Source: Alphaproteobacteria bacterium (GTDB lineage: Bacteria > Pseudomonadota > Alphaproteobacteria > UBA2966). From it: 64,000 nt of DNA. The notes below the pieces were generated by a model. The model saw nothing but the letters and a program-made list of their open reading frames with translations, was not told the origin of the DNA and ran no database searches. Of this stretch, positions 8,916-18,768 are shown in pieces (position 1 is the stretch's first letter; each line of letters begins with the position of its first letter). Made by a program: the position numbers and the translations under genes. The stretch is from the NCBI GenBank assembly GCA_018654745.1, contig JABILA010000043.1, positions 1 through 64,000 of the forward strand, read 5' to 3'.

Positions 8916-9608
8916 TCAGGCGATCTTCAGCCACATTCTCAGGAAACCATCCAGCCAGCGAATAGTTTCGCCATCATACCGGCGGCGGGCCCTTACCTGA
9001 TCAACATGCGGTTGGGCACCTGGAAACTCCAGCATATGTGCTGCATTGGTCAACCACCGCATCATCATGCTGTTGGTGACTTCCGGGTGAAACTGTATTC
9101 CGTAGGCATTATCGCCATATTTGAACGCCTGGTTTTCAAAACGTTCACCACTGGCCAGAAGCTCCGCCCCATCTGGCAGCTCGAAGCCTTCCTTGTGCCA
9201 TTGGTAGACGCACATGGGCTTGTTAAAAAAATCTCGCCCGGAGACCGTGGGCTTGATCCGGTGATAGCCTATTTCCACCATTTCATCCTTGTGCAGGCGC
9301 ACTTCGCTGCCCAGGGTGCGCACCATCATCTGGGCACCGAGACATATGCCGAGATAAGGTTTGCCTGAGGCCAAAACAGTTTCAATCCAGTCGATCTCCG
9401 CCCGGACAAAATCAAGATGATCGTCATTGGCGCTCATGGGTCCGCCAAAGATCACCGCACCTTCGTGATCATTCATATGGGCAGGCAATGGATCACCGCC
9501 GGACGGACGGCGTATGTCGAGGCTATAGCCCAGGCCCCGCAATTGCCGTGCAACACGTCCCGGATTCGATGTTTCCTGGTGAACAACCAATAATATTTTG
9601 CCAGTCAT
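8916..9608 (-). CDS. Class I glutamine amidotransferase domain protein
   Basis: A 230-residue stand-alone GATase1 protein of the GMP-synthase-like group. The nucleophile is Cys89 in GICLGAQ, and the His-Glu pair is in QFHPEVT. FGGPMSAND forms the oxyanion region. Such stand-alone members include enzymes that cleave gamma-glutamyl compounds and uncharacterised amidotransferases; no partner synthetase is adjacent. It ends close to the convergent FliL-like gene. Confidence 0.88.
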   Translation of the reverse strand: MTGKILLVVHQETSNPGRVARQLRGLGYSLDIRRPSGGDPLPAHMNDHEGAVIFGGPMSANDDHLDFVRAEIDWIETVLASGKPYLGICLGAQMMVRTLGSEVRLHKDEMVEIGYHRIKPTVSGRDFFNKPMCVYQWHKEGFELPDGAELLASGERFENQAFKYGDNAYGIQFHPEVTNSMMMRWLTNAAHMLEFPGAQPHVDQVRARRRYDGETIRWLDGFLRMWLKIA

Positions 9609-9773
9609 GGCGCAAAAAGTAGGGCGCTGTTACCGTCGAGGCAAGCGTAGAAGGCAGAATTAATCGTGTCGGAGTCCTGTTTACGATGCCACGCAGGCGC
9701 TTTAGTCTGAATTACAGTGGTATGACGGCGTATCCACAATTTGCGAAAACATTGTGGATGAGGATGGACGAAC

Positions 9774-12700
9774 GTGACCGAGAAGACAAATCTTGTCAGA
9801 ACTGTGGATATCGGTGTTGTTCTGATTGATCGGGATCATAGAATCCTGTCCGTGACTGATACGACTGAATACATGTTCGGCCACGATAAAGACCATCTTG
9901 TTGGCAACACTATTCAAATGCTTTTGTCGGATGAATCTGCTCAGGATCTCGAACGTATCCTGCTGGATCATGCCAGTGGCGTTGCCTCCGATCTGGTTGG
10001 TGTCGTCCGGGAAGTTCATTGCCAACACCGCGACGGGCACCAGTTTGTTGCAGATTTTTCCATTAACGAAATCGATTACGCGGGCCAACCGGCATATTTT
10101 TGCGGCATTCGGAATATCGAAGACAGGGATAATGTCCGCCAGCACAGCCGCAAGCTGGTGGCAGAAATGCACGCTGTTCTGAACAACGCGAGCTATGGCA
10201 CCATGATGCTGGATAATCAGCTGCGTGTGCGCCATACCAACGACACATTCAGATTAATGTGGGAAATCGATCCATCCGAACTCACCGACAGTGAAACCGT
10301 TGAAGATTTCCAGAAAGTACCAGGCAGACAAGACATGTATCCGGACGGAGGTCTGGAAACCTTGCATTCAGAAGACGGCGAAGCTGTGGAAATCCGGCTC
10401 GGCAATGGTCGCATTCTGGAACGGCGTTGTGTGTTCCTGCCCAGCGACAATATCCTGTTGACCTATTACGACATTACCAGCCTGACCCGGGAGGCTGATA
10501 ATGCAAGAAGTAACGCCGACCGACATACATACGCCATGCAGGCGGCGGACCAGGCATTCTGGGACTGGAACCTGCTGACGGAAAAAATGGTTATCGGCGA
10601 GCGATTCTGGTTGCAAATTCAGAGGATTTACCTGGGACCCGAGATCGACTGCAGAGATTTTTTCGAACTGGTTCATGAAGATGATCGGGAATTCCTCGAA
10701 TTTACCTTGCGGGCCTATGCCGATGGTGAAGTGGAAGATCTTGTCGGTGCCGTTGATACCTTCCGCATTGCAACACCAGACGGCGATGAAAGGTTTTTTG
10801 CCCTCGGTTTTTCAGTCGTTGAATCAAATGCAACGCCTTATCTTACCGGCTTGATCCGCGACATCACTGAGCCCCGACGGCTGCGCCGGGCCATCACCGA
10901 GGCCCGGGATGAAGCCCGCGAAGCCAATCAGGCAAAGTCTGATTTTCTTGCGACCATGAGCCATGAAATTCGAACACCCATGAACGGCATTCTGGGTATG
11001 GCGGGATTGTTGATGGATACACCGCTGGACGCGACCCAGCGCGAATATGCCCAGATCGTGAAAGAATCCGGTGAATCGTTGCTAACGATCATCAACGATA
11101 TTCTCGACTTCTCAAAATTCGAGGCTGGCCGCCTGGAACTTGAGGTTATCGAATTTGACCTGCAGTCTGTAGTCGAGGGGGCCTGTCGATTATTGGGACC
11201 CAGGGCGCACGCCAAGAACCTGGAACTGGAAACCGAATTTACAGATAATCTGCCGCATGTCCTGAAAGGAGACCCGGGCCGACTTCGACAAATTGTTCTG
11301 AACCTGATCGGTAACGCGATTAAGTTTACCGAAAGCGGCGGCATCAACCTGCGCATCTCAACACTGAATCAAAAATCTGAAGTTGTCACGGTGAGAGTGG
11401 AAGTCATCGACACCGGCATTGGTGTTCCGGAAGACAAACTACAGTCCCTGTTTGAAAAATTCTCCCAGGCTGATTCCTCGATGAACCGGCGTTACGGTGG
11501 CACCGGATTGGGACTGGCCATTTGCAGGAGCCTGATTTCGTTGATGAACGGTGAGATCGGCGTCAGCAATAACGAAGGCGGTGGCAGCACATTCTGGTTT
11601 GAAGTGCCACTGGAGATAGCGCCTGATTTGCCTGTAGAGTCATCACACGCCAGCGACATTGCCGGGCTGCGCATCTGTGTCGTCAGCAAGGTAGACAGGG
11701 ATCGCAACCAATATCATAGCCTGTTCAGTTCGTGGAATATGGCGGTAGAAGCAACCGCTTCTGTTTCTGGCGCGGCCAGTATGATCCGCCAGGGCACCCA
11801 GACCGGCACCCCGTTCGACTTCGCATTGCTGGAGGCCAACAGCGACGACATAGACCCGGCAGCCTTCGCAAATACCATCCGAAGTGATCCGGAAACGGCA
11901 GGCACCTACCTCATTCTGACAACCTCCTCAGGCGTCCGCGGCGAGGCCGCTGAAATGAAAGAAGCCGGTTATTCTGCATATGTAACCAAGCCGGTTGAAC
12001 GCCCGATCCTGTACCAGATCCTGAGCGAACTGGCCGCCAGCAAAGGAAGCCAGGAAACGCCATGGTTGACAAAACACCTGGCTGCAGAACATGGCCGACA
12101 CCACTTGCGAATTCTGGTTGCCGAAGATAATCCGGTGAACCAGAAACTGATCCTGGCCCTGCTGGACAAACTTGGCCACAGCGCAACCCTGGCTGCAAAT
12201 GGCGAAGAAGTAATGGCCATTCTGACCGACGGTGAATTCGATATCGTGCTTATGGACGTATTCATGCCGGTTAAGGGCGGCATCGAAGCAACCATGGAAA
12301 TCAGGGCGCTTCCCGGTGAGCTCGCCAAAATTCCCATTATCGCCCTGACGGCAAGCACAACATCAGAGGATATCGCACGCTGCAGGGATGCCGGAATGAA
12401 CGGCTTCCTCGGCAAACCGATCGATCCGGCCCAACTGGCTGACACATTGCAGGATTCGACACGACCCGGAAGTATTTCCATCATCCCGGAACCAGAAAAA
12501 ATATTGATCGACGAGTTTGATCCGTCGACAATTGATCAGCTTACCGCTGTTCTCGGGCCTCACAAATTCCTCGATCTGGTTGATACTTTTATTAAGGATC
12601 ACAGCGCCCGGATTGATCGACTTGAAATTATTGCCGAGGAGAAGAACCTGGATGCTCTGACGCGCGAATCCCATGATCTGAAAGGAACCTGCGGAAATAT

Positions 12701-12863
12701 GGGATTTGTCGGGCTGGCAACATTGGGCCAGGAAATCCACGACGCCTGCAAAGCGGATGACATCGGCCTGGCTGTCCATAAACTCAAAAGCTTGCCAGGA
12801 TTAAATACCAGGGCCCTGGTCTTGTTGGCAGAACGTAAAAAAACCCTGCCGGGGTCAAAATAA
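9774..12863 (+). CDS. Large soluble hybrid histidine kinase (PAS, HisKA, HATPase, two REC, HPt)
   Basis: A 1029-residue hybrid sensor. The start is GTG at 9774 with AGGA upstream. Domains in order: PAS (about 10-125); a second PAS-like region (about 130-240); a third (about 250-370, ending [13 protein letters not shown]); HisKA with His397 in [12 protein letters not shown]; HATPase with [18 protein letters not shown] and GTGLGLAI; a degenerate receiver (about 625-755) with Glu where the phosphoacceptor Asp should be; a normal receiver with Asp828 in VLMDVFMP; and an HPt domain with His967 in [11 protein letters not shown]. No transmembrane segment is seen, so the signal is cytoplasmic. No dedicated downstream regulator is adjacent. 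Confidence 0.93.
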   Translation: MTEKTNLVRTVDIGVVLIDRDHRILSVTDTTEYMFGHDKDHLVGNTIQMLLSDESAQDLERILLDHASGVASDLVGVVREVHCQHRDGHQFVADFSINEIDYAGQPAYFCGIRNIEDRDNVRQHSRKLVAEMHAVLNNASYGTMMLDNQLRVRHTNDTFRLMWEIDPSELTDSETVEDFQKVPGRQDMYPDGGLETLHSEDGEAVEIRLGNGRILERRCVFLPSDNILLTYYDITSLTREADNARSNADRHTYAMQAADQAFWDWNLLTEKMVIGERFWLQIQRIYLGPEIDCRDFFELVHEDDREFLEFTLRAYADGEVEDLVGAVDTFRIATPDGDERFFALGFSVVESNATPYLTGLIRDITEPRRLRRAITEARDEAREANQAKSDFLATMSHEIRTPMNGILGMAGLLMDTPLDATQREYAQIVKESGESLLTIINDILDFSKFEAGRLELEVIEFDLQSVVEGACRLLGPRAHAKNLELETEFTDNLPHVLKGDPGRLRQIVLNLIGNAIKFTESGGINLRISTLNQKSEVVTVRVEVIDTGIGVPEDKLQSLFEKFSQADSSMNRRYGGTGLGLAICRSLISLMNGEIGVSNNEGGGSTFWFEVPLEIAPDLPVESSHASDIAGLRICVVSKVDRDRNQYHSLFSSWNMAVEATASVSGAASMIRQGTQTGTPFDFALLEANSDDIDPAAFANTIRSDPETAGTYLILTTSSGVRGEAAEMKEAGYSAYVTKPVERPILYQILSELAASKGSQETPWLTKHLAAEHGRHHLRILVAEDNPVNQKLILALLDKLGHSATLAANGEEVMAILTDGEFDIVLMDVFMPVKGGIEATMEIRALPGELAKIPIIALTASTTSEDIARCRDAGMNGFLGKPIDPAQLADTLQDSTRPGSISIIPEPEKILIDEFDPSTIDQLTAVLGPHKFLDLVDTFIKDHSARIDRLEIIAEEKNLDALTRESHDLKGTCGNMGFVGLATLGQEIHDACKADDIGLAVHKLKSLPGLNTRALVLLAERKKTLPGSK

Positions 12864-12885
12864 AACTGACCTGGGCAGGGTATTT
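12842..12885. terminator. Possible stem-loop at the end of the hybrid kinase gene
   Basis: ACCCTGCC overlapping the last codons pairs with GGCAGGGT about 24 bases later, followed by ATTTATT. The loop is long, so this is a weak candidate. It would serve the convergent kinase and SDR genes. Confidence 0.3.
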
Positions 12886-12929
12886 ATTGCAGCGACAGCT
12901 CAGGCACATGAGCCAGAATGCCGGGTCTT

Positions 12930-13733
12930 TTATTGGGCAGTAATACCGCCGTCCAGCACAAATTCCGATCCTGTCATGAAAGACGATTCATTGGAGGCAA
13001 GATACAAAATGCCCTGTGCAATGTCGTCAGCTACGCCCAGGCGTCCGATGGGGACCTGACGGATCAATTTGCTCTTCACCACTTCAGGCTCCGGTGCATT
13101 TTCATACATCGCCCTGACCATCGGCGTATCAATGAATGTCGGGTGCACAGAATTACAGCGGATATTGTAGCCTTTGCGAGCGCAATGCAGGGCAACCGAT
13201 TTGCTTAGCAAACGCACACCACCCTTCGAGGCATTGTAGGCAGCCATGTTGTGCCCGCCAATCAAGCCAGAGACGGAAGATATATTGATAATCGATCCAC
13301 CTCTTTCCTTTGAGGATTTTTTCATGGCGGCGATACTGTGTTTGCAGCCCAGGAACGTACCATCCAGATTAACTGCATTTACAAACTGAAAGCCTTCAAG
13401 GGTTTCAGTTTCGATATCATTCATGTTGCCAACACCTGCACTGTTCAGCAAAACATCGAGATACCCAAAGGCTTCCATCGTTTTATCAACGGCGGCAATC
13501 CACTGTTCTTCGTTCGTGACGTTCAGGGATACAGCAATGGCGCGGCCTTCACCGCAGGCCTGATTGATTCCATCGGCAACGGCCTGCGCCCCATCCAGGT
13601 TCATATCCGTGACAGTGATGGACGCACCGTTCTGGGCCAGAACCATTGCTGACGCAGCACCCAGTCCGGAGGCACCGCCTGTGATCAGGGCAACCTTGCC
13701 AGCCACACGACCTGTTTGATCTTTATTACTCAT
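12930..13733 (-). CDS. SDR family oxidoreductase
   Basis: A 267-residue classical short-chain dehydrogenase. Visible are the cofactor motif TGGASGLGAA, acidic D in VTDMNLD (favouring NAD(H)), the LNSAGVGN (NNAG-type) motif, catalytic Ser in INISSVSG and YNASKGG. The C-terminal VLDGGITAQ is typical. It resembles 3-hydroxyacyl-CoA, steroid or cyclopentanol dehydrogenases. It lies 5 bp after the enoyl-reductase-like gene in the same leftward operon, so a paired redox step on an acyl or cyclic substrate is plausible. Confidence 0.9.
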   Translation of the reverse strand: MSNKDQTGRVAGKVALITGGASGLGAASAMVLAQNGASITVTDMNLDGAQAVADGINQACGEGRAIAVSLNVTNEEQWIAAVDKTMEAFGYLDVLLNSAGVGNMNDIETETLEGFQFVNAVNLDGTFLGCKHSIAAMKKSSKERGGSIINISSVSGLIGGHNMAAYNASKGGVRLLSKSVALHCARKGYNIRCNSVHPTFIDTPMVRAMYENAPEPEVVKSKLIRQVPIGRLGVADDIAQGILYLASNESSFMTGSEFVLDGGITAQ

Positions 13734-13738
13734 GATGA

Positions 13739-14740
13739 TTATACCTGACTATCTATGGGGCCGTTCGGGGTAACCAGGACCTTGCCATCCCGACTACCTG
13801 CCATGGACCTGGCCAGGGCATCAGAGATGTGATCCAGATCATAGGTACTGTCGACTGCTGCAACCAGTTCACCGGTTGCAATCCTGCCAGCGATTTCGGT
13901 CACTACTGCCATACGTTCACCAATCGGTGCATTGCGGAACCAGCGCGCCAGCCAGAACCCACGAAGTGTGACATCATGGAAAATTGTTGCTGCGGAAGAT
14001 AATTTGCAAGGTTCACCCGAGAGCAAACCGTAATTGACGACAACGCCGTCATCCGTCAGGCAATCACCAAGGGCCAGGGTTGAGTCACCACCGATTGCAT
14101 CCAGGCCAAGTTTGACCGGTGCACCACCCGTGATTTCCCGAACTTCCTTTGACATGCCGGGCCCTTCAACAACGACCGCATCGGCACCCATTGCTTTCAG
14201 TTCATCAGCCAGCTCAGCCCGTCGCACAATGTTAATGCTTTTGGCCCCCTGTGCTGCTGCCAATTGAATGACATAACGACCAACACCGGAATTTGAAGCG
14301 TTCTGGATAACCCAGTCACCTGGCTCCAGGCGTACAAAATCGCGCAACATCAAATAAGCCGTTGGCGGGTTAATCGTCAGCATGGCCATCTGCAATGGAT
14401 CTGTTCCCGGTGGCACGGGCACAATTTCAGCGGCTTTTGCCGTGATTTGCTGTCGCCAGGTCCCGGCGCCCACCGGTAAAAAGACTTGTTGACCAACTGC
14501 AATATCTTCAACGCCTTCACCCAGAGACGCTACACGTCCAACACCTTCATTGCCGCAATAGGCAGGCAGCGGCGGCAAAATGCCATAATCACCGGTAACG
14601 GTCAGCACATCCGATGGATTGATGGGACTGGCCAATACATCCAGAACCACTTCACCTGGTCCGGCCGACGGAGCGTCAACTTCAAGCACTTTGACGACGT
14701 CAACAGGATTGCCGCGTTCGGCATATTGCACAATTTTCAT
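13739..14740 (-). CDS. Zinc-independent MDR / 2-enoyl thioester reductase-like protein
   Basis: A 333-residue medium-chain reductase without zinc ligands. It resembles mitochondrial-type trans-2-enoyl-CoA reductase: the N-terminal GroES-like domain shows SPINPSDVLTVTGDYG and YCGNEGVGRV, and the Rossmann part shows NASNSGVGRYVIQLA. It probably uses NADPH to reduce an alpha,beta-unsaturated thioester or ketone. It is the first gene of a two-gene leftward operon with the SDR. Confidence 0.88.
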   Translation of the reverse strand: MKIVQYAERGNPVDVVKVLEVDAPSAGPGEVVLDVLASPINPSDVLTVTGDYGILPPLPAYCGNEGVGRVASLGEGVEDIAVGQQVFLPVGAGTWRQQITAKAAEIVPVPPGTDPLQMAMLTINPPTAYLMLRDFVRLEPGDWVIQNASNSGVGRYVIQLAAAQGAKSINIVRRAELADELKAMGADAVVVEGPGMSKEVREITGGAPVKLGLDAIGGDSTLALGDCLTDDGVVVNYGLLSGEPCKLSSAATIFHDVTLRGFWLARWFRNAPIGERMAVVTEIAGRIATGELVAAVDSTYDLDHISDALARSMAGSRDGKVLVTPNGPIDSQV

Positions 14741-14881
14741 GGGAGATCCTTCTGAATTTTTGAAGCAGCAGTGTAAGGGGCAAACGTCTTCCTATGCTAC
14801 AGTTGCCATCAATTTTGTTATGCGAAGAAGTTTGGCCCTTGAGGTCCCATAAAATGGCACTATATTTTTCTGAATTTATTT

Positions 14882-15739
14882 ATGAATGGGAAGTTGATGG
14901 AAGAAACAAGTAAAGAGACACTCGCCATGATCCAGCAGATATGGCAAACCGCGCAGCAAAGCCTGACGGAATATGGTCTGGACGTCGTCGCCGCCATTGT
15001 CATCCTGATTGTTGGTGTCTGGATTGCAGGTCGGGTTGAAGCCGTCATTAAAAAAGCACTGGGTCGGGCCAAACGTGTCGACGCGATGCTGGTCAGCTTC
15101 TTTGCCAGTGCCGGGCGTTATCTTGTCCTGATTTTTGTTGGTGTGGCTGTTCTTGGCCGCTTCGGCATTGAAACAACGTCTCTGATTGCGGTTCTGGGTG
15201 CCGCCGGTCTGGCCATTGGTCTGGCTTTGCAGGGGACCCTGAGCAACGTCGCAGCCGGTGTTATGTTGTTGATCTTCCGCCCCTTCAAGGTGGGCGACTT
15301 TATCGAAGGCGGTGGACATGCCGGGACCGTCAAGACACTGAATCTGTTTTTCACGGAATTAGCGACGCCGGACAATATTCAAATTGTGGTACCAAACAGT
15401 GACGTCTGGGGCACTTCAATCCGCAACTTCTCAACCCATGCAGAACGCCGCGTCGATTTTCTGATTGGCGTCAGTTACGACACGGACCTGGATCAGGCCA
15501 TGGCGGCACTGAACGACGTTATTGCCGCAGAACCCCGCATCAAATCAGACCCCGAGCCCATGGTCGCAGTATCTGAACTGGGTGACAGTTCGGTCAATTT
15601 TGTGGTGCGGGTCTGGACACAGAATGCTGATTATTTTCCCGTGCGCTTTGATATGACCAAAGCCATCAAGGAAAAACTGGACGCCGAAAAAATCGACATC
15701 CCGTTCCCGACACAAACCTTGCACGTGGTCAAAGACTGA
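14882..15739 (+). CDS. mscS: Small-conductance mechanosensitive channel (MscS family)
   Basis: 285 residues, essentially the length of E. coli MscS. The start could be ATG 14882 or 14897; neither has a strong ribosome site. There are three membrane segments: TM1 about 33-52, TM2 about 71-93, and pore-lining TM3 with the glycine/alanine pattern VLGAAGLAIGLALQGTLSN. The cytoplasmic beta domain includes RPFKVGDFIEGGG, and the vestibule continues to the end. It opens under membrane tension to release solutes on hypo-osmotic shock. It is a monocistronic gene closed by a good terminator. Confidence 0.95.
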   Translation: MNGKLMEETSKETLAMIQQIWQTAQQSLTEYGLDVVAAIVILIVGVWIAGRVEAVIKKALGRAKRVDAMLVSFFASAGRYLVLIFVGVAVLGRFGIETTSLIAVLGAAGLAIGLALQGTLSNVAAGVMLLIFRPFKVGDFIEGGGHAGTVKTLNLFFTELATPDNIQIVVPNSDVWGTSIRNFSTHAERRVDFLIGVSYDTDLDQAMAALNDVIAAEPRIKSDPEPMVAVSELGDSSVNFVVRVWTQNADYFPVRFDMTKAIKEKLDAEKIDIPFPTQTLHVVKD

Positions 15740-15747
15740 CAAAAAAT

Positions 15748-15785
15748 AAGGGACTGATCGGCCTGACACCAATCAGTCCTTTATA
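15748..15785 (+). terminator. Rho-independent terminator of mscS
   Basis: GGACTGAT (15751-15758) pairs with ATCAGTCC (15772-15779), extended by a G-T and an A-T pair, with a 13-nt loop and a TTTATATT tail. It begins 9 bases after the mscS stop. Confidence 0.8.
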
Positions 15786-15803
15786 TTAAGGGCAATGCCT
15801 GGA

Positions 15804-15903
15804 GCGTTTCCGGGTTTCACGGAAACGCAGCGTTGCTTTTAACTCAAGGTGTGCGCCAAATTTTAATGCAGAAGCGATTCCGTTTAAGTCGGAATCGCCC
15901 TAG
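15804..15903. repeat. Two intergenic hairpins of the CTAG family (copies 2 and 3)
   Basis: Two perfect 9-bp stems with 7-nt loops: GCGTTTCCG/CGGAAACGC at 15804-15828 and GCGATTCCG/CGGAATCGC at 15874-15898. The second is followed by CCTAGAGG, whose CTA (15900-15902) is the TAG stop of the leftward GNAT gene. They are related to each other and to the elements at 5947 and 38626. Confidence 0.6.
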
Positions 15904-16373
15904 AGGTTTTTGGCCATACGTCGATAAGTAGGCGTTTTGTATGCGTCCCAGGTGTTGGTGGGTATCTCACGAAAACCAAGACGTTCAAACAAACGATGGT
16001 TTTCCTTGTGATTTGCCGGTGCATTCAAGGTCACTCGGCGATATCCGCCCAAACGGGCACAGGCACAGACATGTTCGATCAGGGCCACTGCGATGCCGCG
16101 GCGTCGGTGATCCGGTGAAACTGCCAGTGTGTGCAGGAAGAGATCATCTCCCTGTACTGTATACAATACGCTACCTACCAGCCCGCGCCCAAGATTGGCG
16201 ACGGCCAGGGTTTCGTCTTCAATAGTCTGGCGCAAAGAGTCCTGAGTGAAAGTCAAAGCAGGGACTTCCAACTCGAATTCTTCTGTCTGATCCGCGTACG
16301 CTGTGTGGATCAGCTCCAGAACTTGTTGTGCTACTGCCGCAGAGGGCATGGGTTCTTTAATCTTGATTACCAT
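15900..16373 (-). CDS. GNAT family N-acetyltransferase
   Basis: A 157-residue single GNAT domain. Acetyl-CoA binding is shown by LHTLAVSPDHRRRGIAVALIEH (motif A, R/Q-x-x-G-x-A type), with motif B near the end (NHRLFERLGFREI). The substrate is unknown. It begins 4 bp after the MFS transporter gene and is the last gene of a thioesterase-MFS-GNAT leftward operon; its stop codon comes from the repeat hairpin. Confidence 0.88.
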   Translation of the reverse strand: MVIKIKEPMPSAAVAQQVLELIHTAYADQTEEFELEVPALTFTQDSLRQTIEDETLAVANLGRGLVGSVLYTVQGDDLFLHTLAVSPDHRRRGIAVALIEHVCACARLGGYRRVTLNAPANHKENHRLFERLGFREIPTNTWDAYKTPTYRRMAKNL

Positions 16374-16377
16374 TGTC

Positions 16378-17607
16378 TCACTTTGTGAGGCTTAGCCTCG
16401 CAAGGGGTTTCTCATCAATTGGCCAGTGTACAATCGCAGCACCAATACCAAGTGCCACGCCTGTCCACCATATCACATCATACGATCCTGTGGTGTCAAA
16501 AAGTCGCCCTCCCAGCCAGATTCCGAGGAAGCTGCCGAGTTGATGACTCAGGAACACGATGCCAAACAAGGTTGCCATATACCTCAAGCCGAAAATTTGT
16601 GCAACAATTCCCGACGTCAGGGGTATCGTAGATAGCCAAAGTAGCCCCATTGTAGCGGAAAACGTGTAAATCGTCATCTCATTTTTTGGTGAGAGCAATA
16701 ATCCGAGGATAACAAGCGCCCTGAACAGGTAAATATAGCTCAGTGCTTTCTTCTTGCTCCAGCGTTGCCCGGCCGCCCCCGACATCAGCGAGCCGATGAT
16801 ATTAAATCCACCGATCAGAGCGAGGCCTATGGCACCAACTTCTGCGCCCATGCCCAAATCGCTGATATAGGCAGGGAAATGCACAGTGATAAAGGCAACA
16901 TGAAATCCGCAGACGAAAAACCCGATTGTCAGCAACACAAAGCCTGAATGGTCCTTTGCTTCACGCAGGGCATTCAAAAGGGTCTGATCGCTTTCATCTT
17001 CGCCTTTTGCCGTCGTATCGGATGGCAGGGCAAAGGCCAGCGGAATGATCAGAAGCACCAGGGCCGCCATAATATAGAGCGCTGGTTGCCAGCCATAGGC
17101 ATCGATCCAGTAGCGGCCCAGCGGGGAAAACACCACCTGCCCCAGCGAACCTGCTGCCGTACCCAGCCCCAGCGCCAGAGAACGCCGTTCCGGCCCCACA
17201 ACGCGCGCCATCGCCGCCATGGCTATGGAAAAAGACGTAAAGGCCACTCCAAGGCCTGTCAGCAATCCGCCAAACAGATGCAAGGCCTCGGCACTTTGCG
17301 CGCCAGACATACCCCAGACGCCAAGGCTATAAATCAATGCGCCCAGCATCAGCACCCGCATAGGTCCGAATTTATCGGCAACGGCACCGGCAAGGGGAAC
17401 GCCCAATCCCCAAACCAGGTTCTGAATGGCCATGGCAAGGCTGAACGTCTCGCGGCTCCAGCCATTGGTGATGGTCATGGGTTCGAGGAAAAATCCGAAT
17501 ATGGAACGCGTGCCAAATCCGACAATTGCGATCAGGCAGCCTGCCGTGATGACGACAGCAGGTGTCCGCCAGGAACCGGGAACCATAGATGTTTCAGGAA
17601 CTGTCAT
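16378..17607 (-). CDS. MFS transporter
   Basis: A 409-residue protein with about 12 hydrophobic segments. Its architecture resembles the monocarboxylate/oxalate-formate group: GFGTRSIFGFFLEPM in helix 1, WSRETFSLAMAIQNLVWGLG in helix 2 and AVADKFGPMRVL in loop 2-3. It is probably an uptake or efflux carrier for an organic acid or drug. It lies 15 bp after the thioesterase gene, under the MarR-type regulator. Confidence 0.9.
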   Translation of the reverse strand: MTVPETSMVPGSWRTPAVVITAGCLIAIVGFGTRSIFGFFLEPMTITNGWSRETFSLAMAIQNLVWGLGVPLAGAVADKFGPMRVLMLGALIYSLGVWGMSGAQSAEALHLFGGLLTGLGVAFTSFSIAMAAMARVVGPERRSLALGLGTAAGSLGQVVFSPLGRYWIDAYGWQPALYIMAALVLLIIPLAFALPSDTTAKGEDESDQTLLNALREAKDHSGFVLLTIGFFVCGFHVAFITVHFPAYISDLGMGAEVGAIGLALIGGFNIIGSLMSGAAGQRWSKKKALSYIYLFRALVILGLLLSPKNEMTIYTFSATMGLLWLSTIPLTSGIVAQIFGLRYMATLFGIVFLSHQLGSFLGIWLGGRLFDTTGSYDVIWWTGVALGIGAAIVHWPIDEKPLARLSLTK

Positions 17608-17622
17608 GATGGTGCTTTCAAA

Positions 17623-18120
17623 TTAAAGCGGGAAAATCAGACACGTCGTCGTGCCGTGTGCCAGAACATTGCCTTTGGCGTCCCGAATCGTACCCTCGGA
17701 CACACCTACTCTTTTTCCAGCATTGATAACCGTGCCAACAGCTTCAACCTCACCAGTATCAGCCGTCATGCCGCGCACCAGATTGATTTTGTATTCCAGC
17801 GTCGTGTAACCCATGCCTTTGGGCAAGGTGGTATGAACAGCACAGCCCATGCAGCTGTCGAGCAGCGCCCCGGCCCAGCCACCATGGACGGAACCGATCG
17901 GGTTATAGACTTCGATTGTCGGCGTGCCCCGAAAAACCGCTCGGCCATGCGCAAATTCAGCCGCATAAAACCCGAGGGCTTTGGCAATGGGTGCCGCAGG
18001 AATTTCTCCCCTCGAAATGGCCATCATGAATTCAAGGCCACTCATGGATTTCAATGTTTCAAGTGTGGCAACCCCATGACTTGCGGCGGCTTGATCCTGA
18101 ACGGACGTTTCACTGGACAT
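17623..18120 (-). CDS. PaaI-type hotdog thioesterase
   Basis: 165 residues from the ATG at 18120 (MSSETSV); the open frame to 18216 crosses the operator and is not used. A hotdog domain covers about residues 55-160, with the PaaI signature NPIGSVHGGWAGALLDSCMGCAV. Such proteins hydrolyse acyl- or aryl-CoA thioesters. It is the first gene of the operon thioesterase-MFS-GNAT and is divergent from the MarR gene at 18200. Confidence 0.88.
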   Translation of the reverse strand: MSSETSVQDQAAASHGVATLETLKSMSGLEFMMAISRGEIPAAPIAKALGFYAAEFAHGRAVFRGTPTIEVYNPIGSVHGGWAGALLDSCMGCAVHTTLPKGMGYTTLEYKINLVRGMTADTGEVEAVGTVINAGKRVGVSEGTIRDAKGNVLAHGTTTCLIFPL

Positions 18121-18141
18121 ATAACCACTTTCAATACATAA

Positions 18142-18171
18142 TCGTGTAACTACACATGTGTATATACACGA
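18142..18171. promoter_or_regulatory. 30-bp near-perfect palindrome, probable MarR operator
   Basis: TCGTGTA at 18142 and TACACGA at 18165-18171 flank a central TACACATGTGTA (18151-18162). Only two positions in each half break full symmetry. It lies between the thioesterase start (18120) and the MarR start (18200), as expected for an autoregulating MarR protein controlling both directions. Confidence 0.75.
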
Positions 18172-18199
18172 TACATCTAAAAACTGGCAAGCAGTTATT

Positions 18200-18664
18200 A
18201 TGAACGCGCCAAACATAGCAAATGCAAATAACGGGTCTGGAGATTTCCAGGCAACGCCCTGTACGTGCCATATGCTCCGACGAACTGCCCGGCAACTTAC
18301 GCGGTTCTACGATCAGGCCCTGAAACCTGCAGGCCTGAGTCTTTCGCAATATTCTGTTCTGGCACATACGCATCATGCGACATCGCTGACAATCACAGCC
18401 CTGGCTGAGCTGCTGGATGTTGAACGCACCACTCTGACCCGCAACCTTCAACCACTGGTACAGGCCGGCTGGATAGATATTCGAGATGGCGCCGATAAAC
18501 GCAGTCGTGCTGTTCATTTGACGGTTGCGGGCACCAGGCTATTTAACCGCGCCCGTCCTCTTTGGCAGCGCGCGGAAAAGGAATTCCGCCACAATATCGG
18601 GCGTGATGAAGCCGCCGGATTGCGACTATTGCTGGATGACGCCGCCCGCGCCGCTGATATCTAA
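18200..18664 (+). CDS. MarR family transcriptional regulator
   Basis: 154 residues from the ATG at 18200; an upstream GTG at 18158 falls inside the palindrome and is less likely. The winged helix shows LSLSQYSVLAHT, ITALAELLDVERTTLTRNLQPL (recognition helix) and the wing DGADKRSRAVHLT. The N-terminal CTCHMLRRTARQLTRFYDQAL contains two cysteines, seen in some redox-sensing MarR proteins. It probably represses the divergent thioesterase-MFS-GNAT operon through the palindrome. Confidence 0.92.
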   Translation: MNAPNIANANNGSGDFQATPCTCHMLRRTARQLTRFYDQALKPAGLSLSQYSVLAHTHHATSLTITALAELLDVERTTLTRNLQPLVQAGWIDIRDGADKRSRAVHLTVAGTRLFNRARPLWQRAEKEFRHNIGRDEAAGLRLLLDDAARAADI

Positions 18665-18768
18665 AGCATTTTCTGAAAATTCAAGCAGATATTAACCAGC
18701 CGTTTACCCACCCCTGCCATAGTACTGTCAGGGGTTGCGTTAAACGGGGCACAGGCGGAGTTAATTAC

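Noticed and set aside
16948-18141. 397-codon frame antisense to the MFS and thioesterase genes
   Set aside because: Spans two well-supported leftward genes, has Cys/His/Arg-rich shadow composition and runs into the operator.
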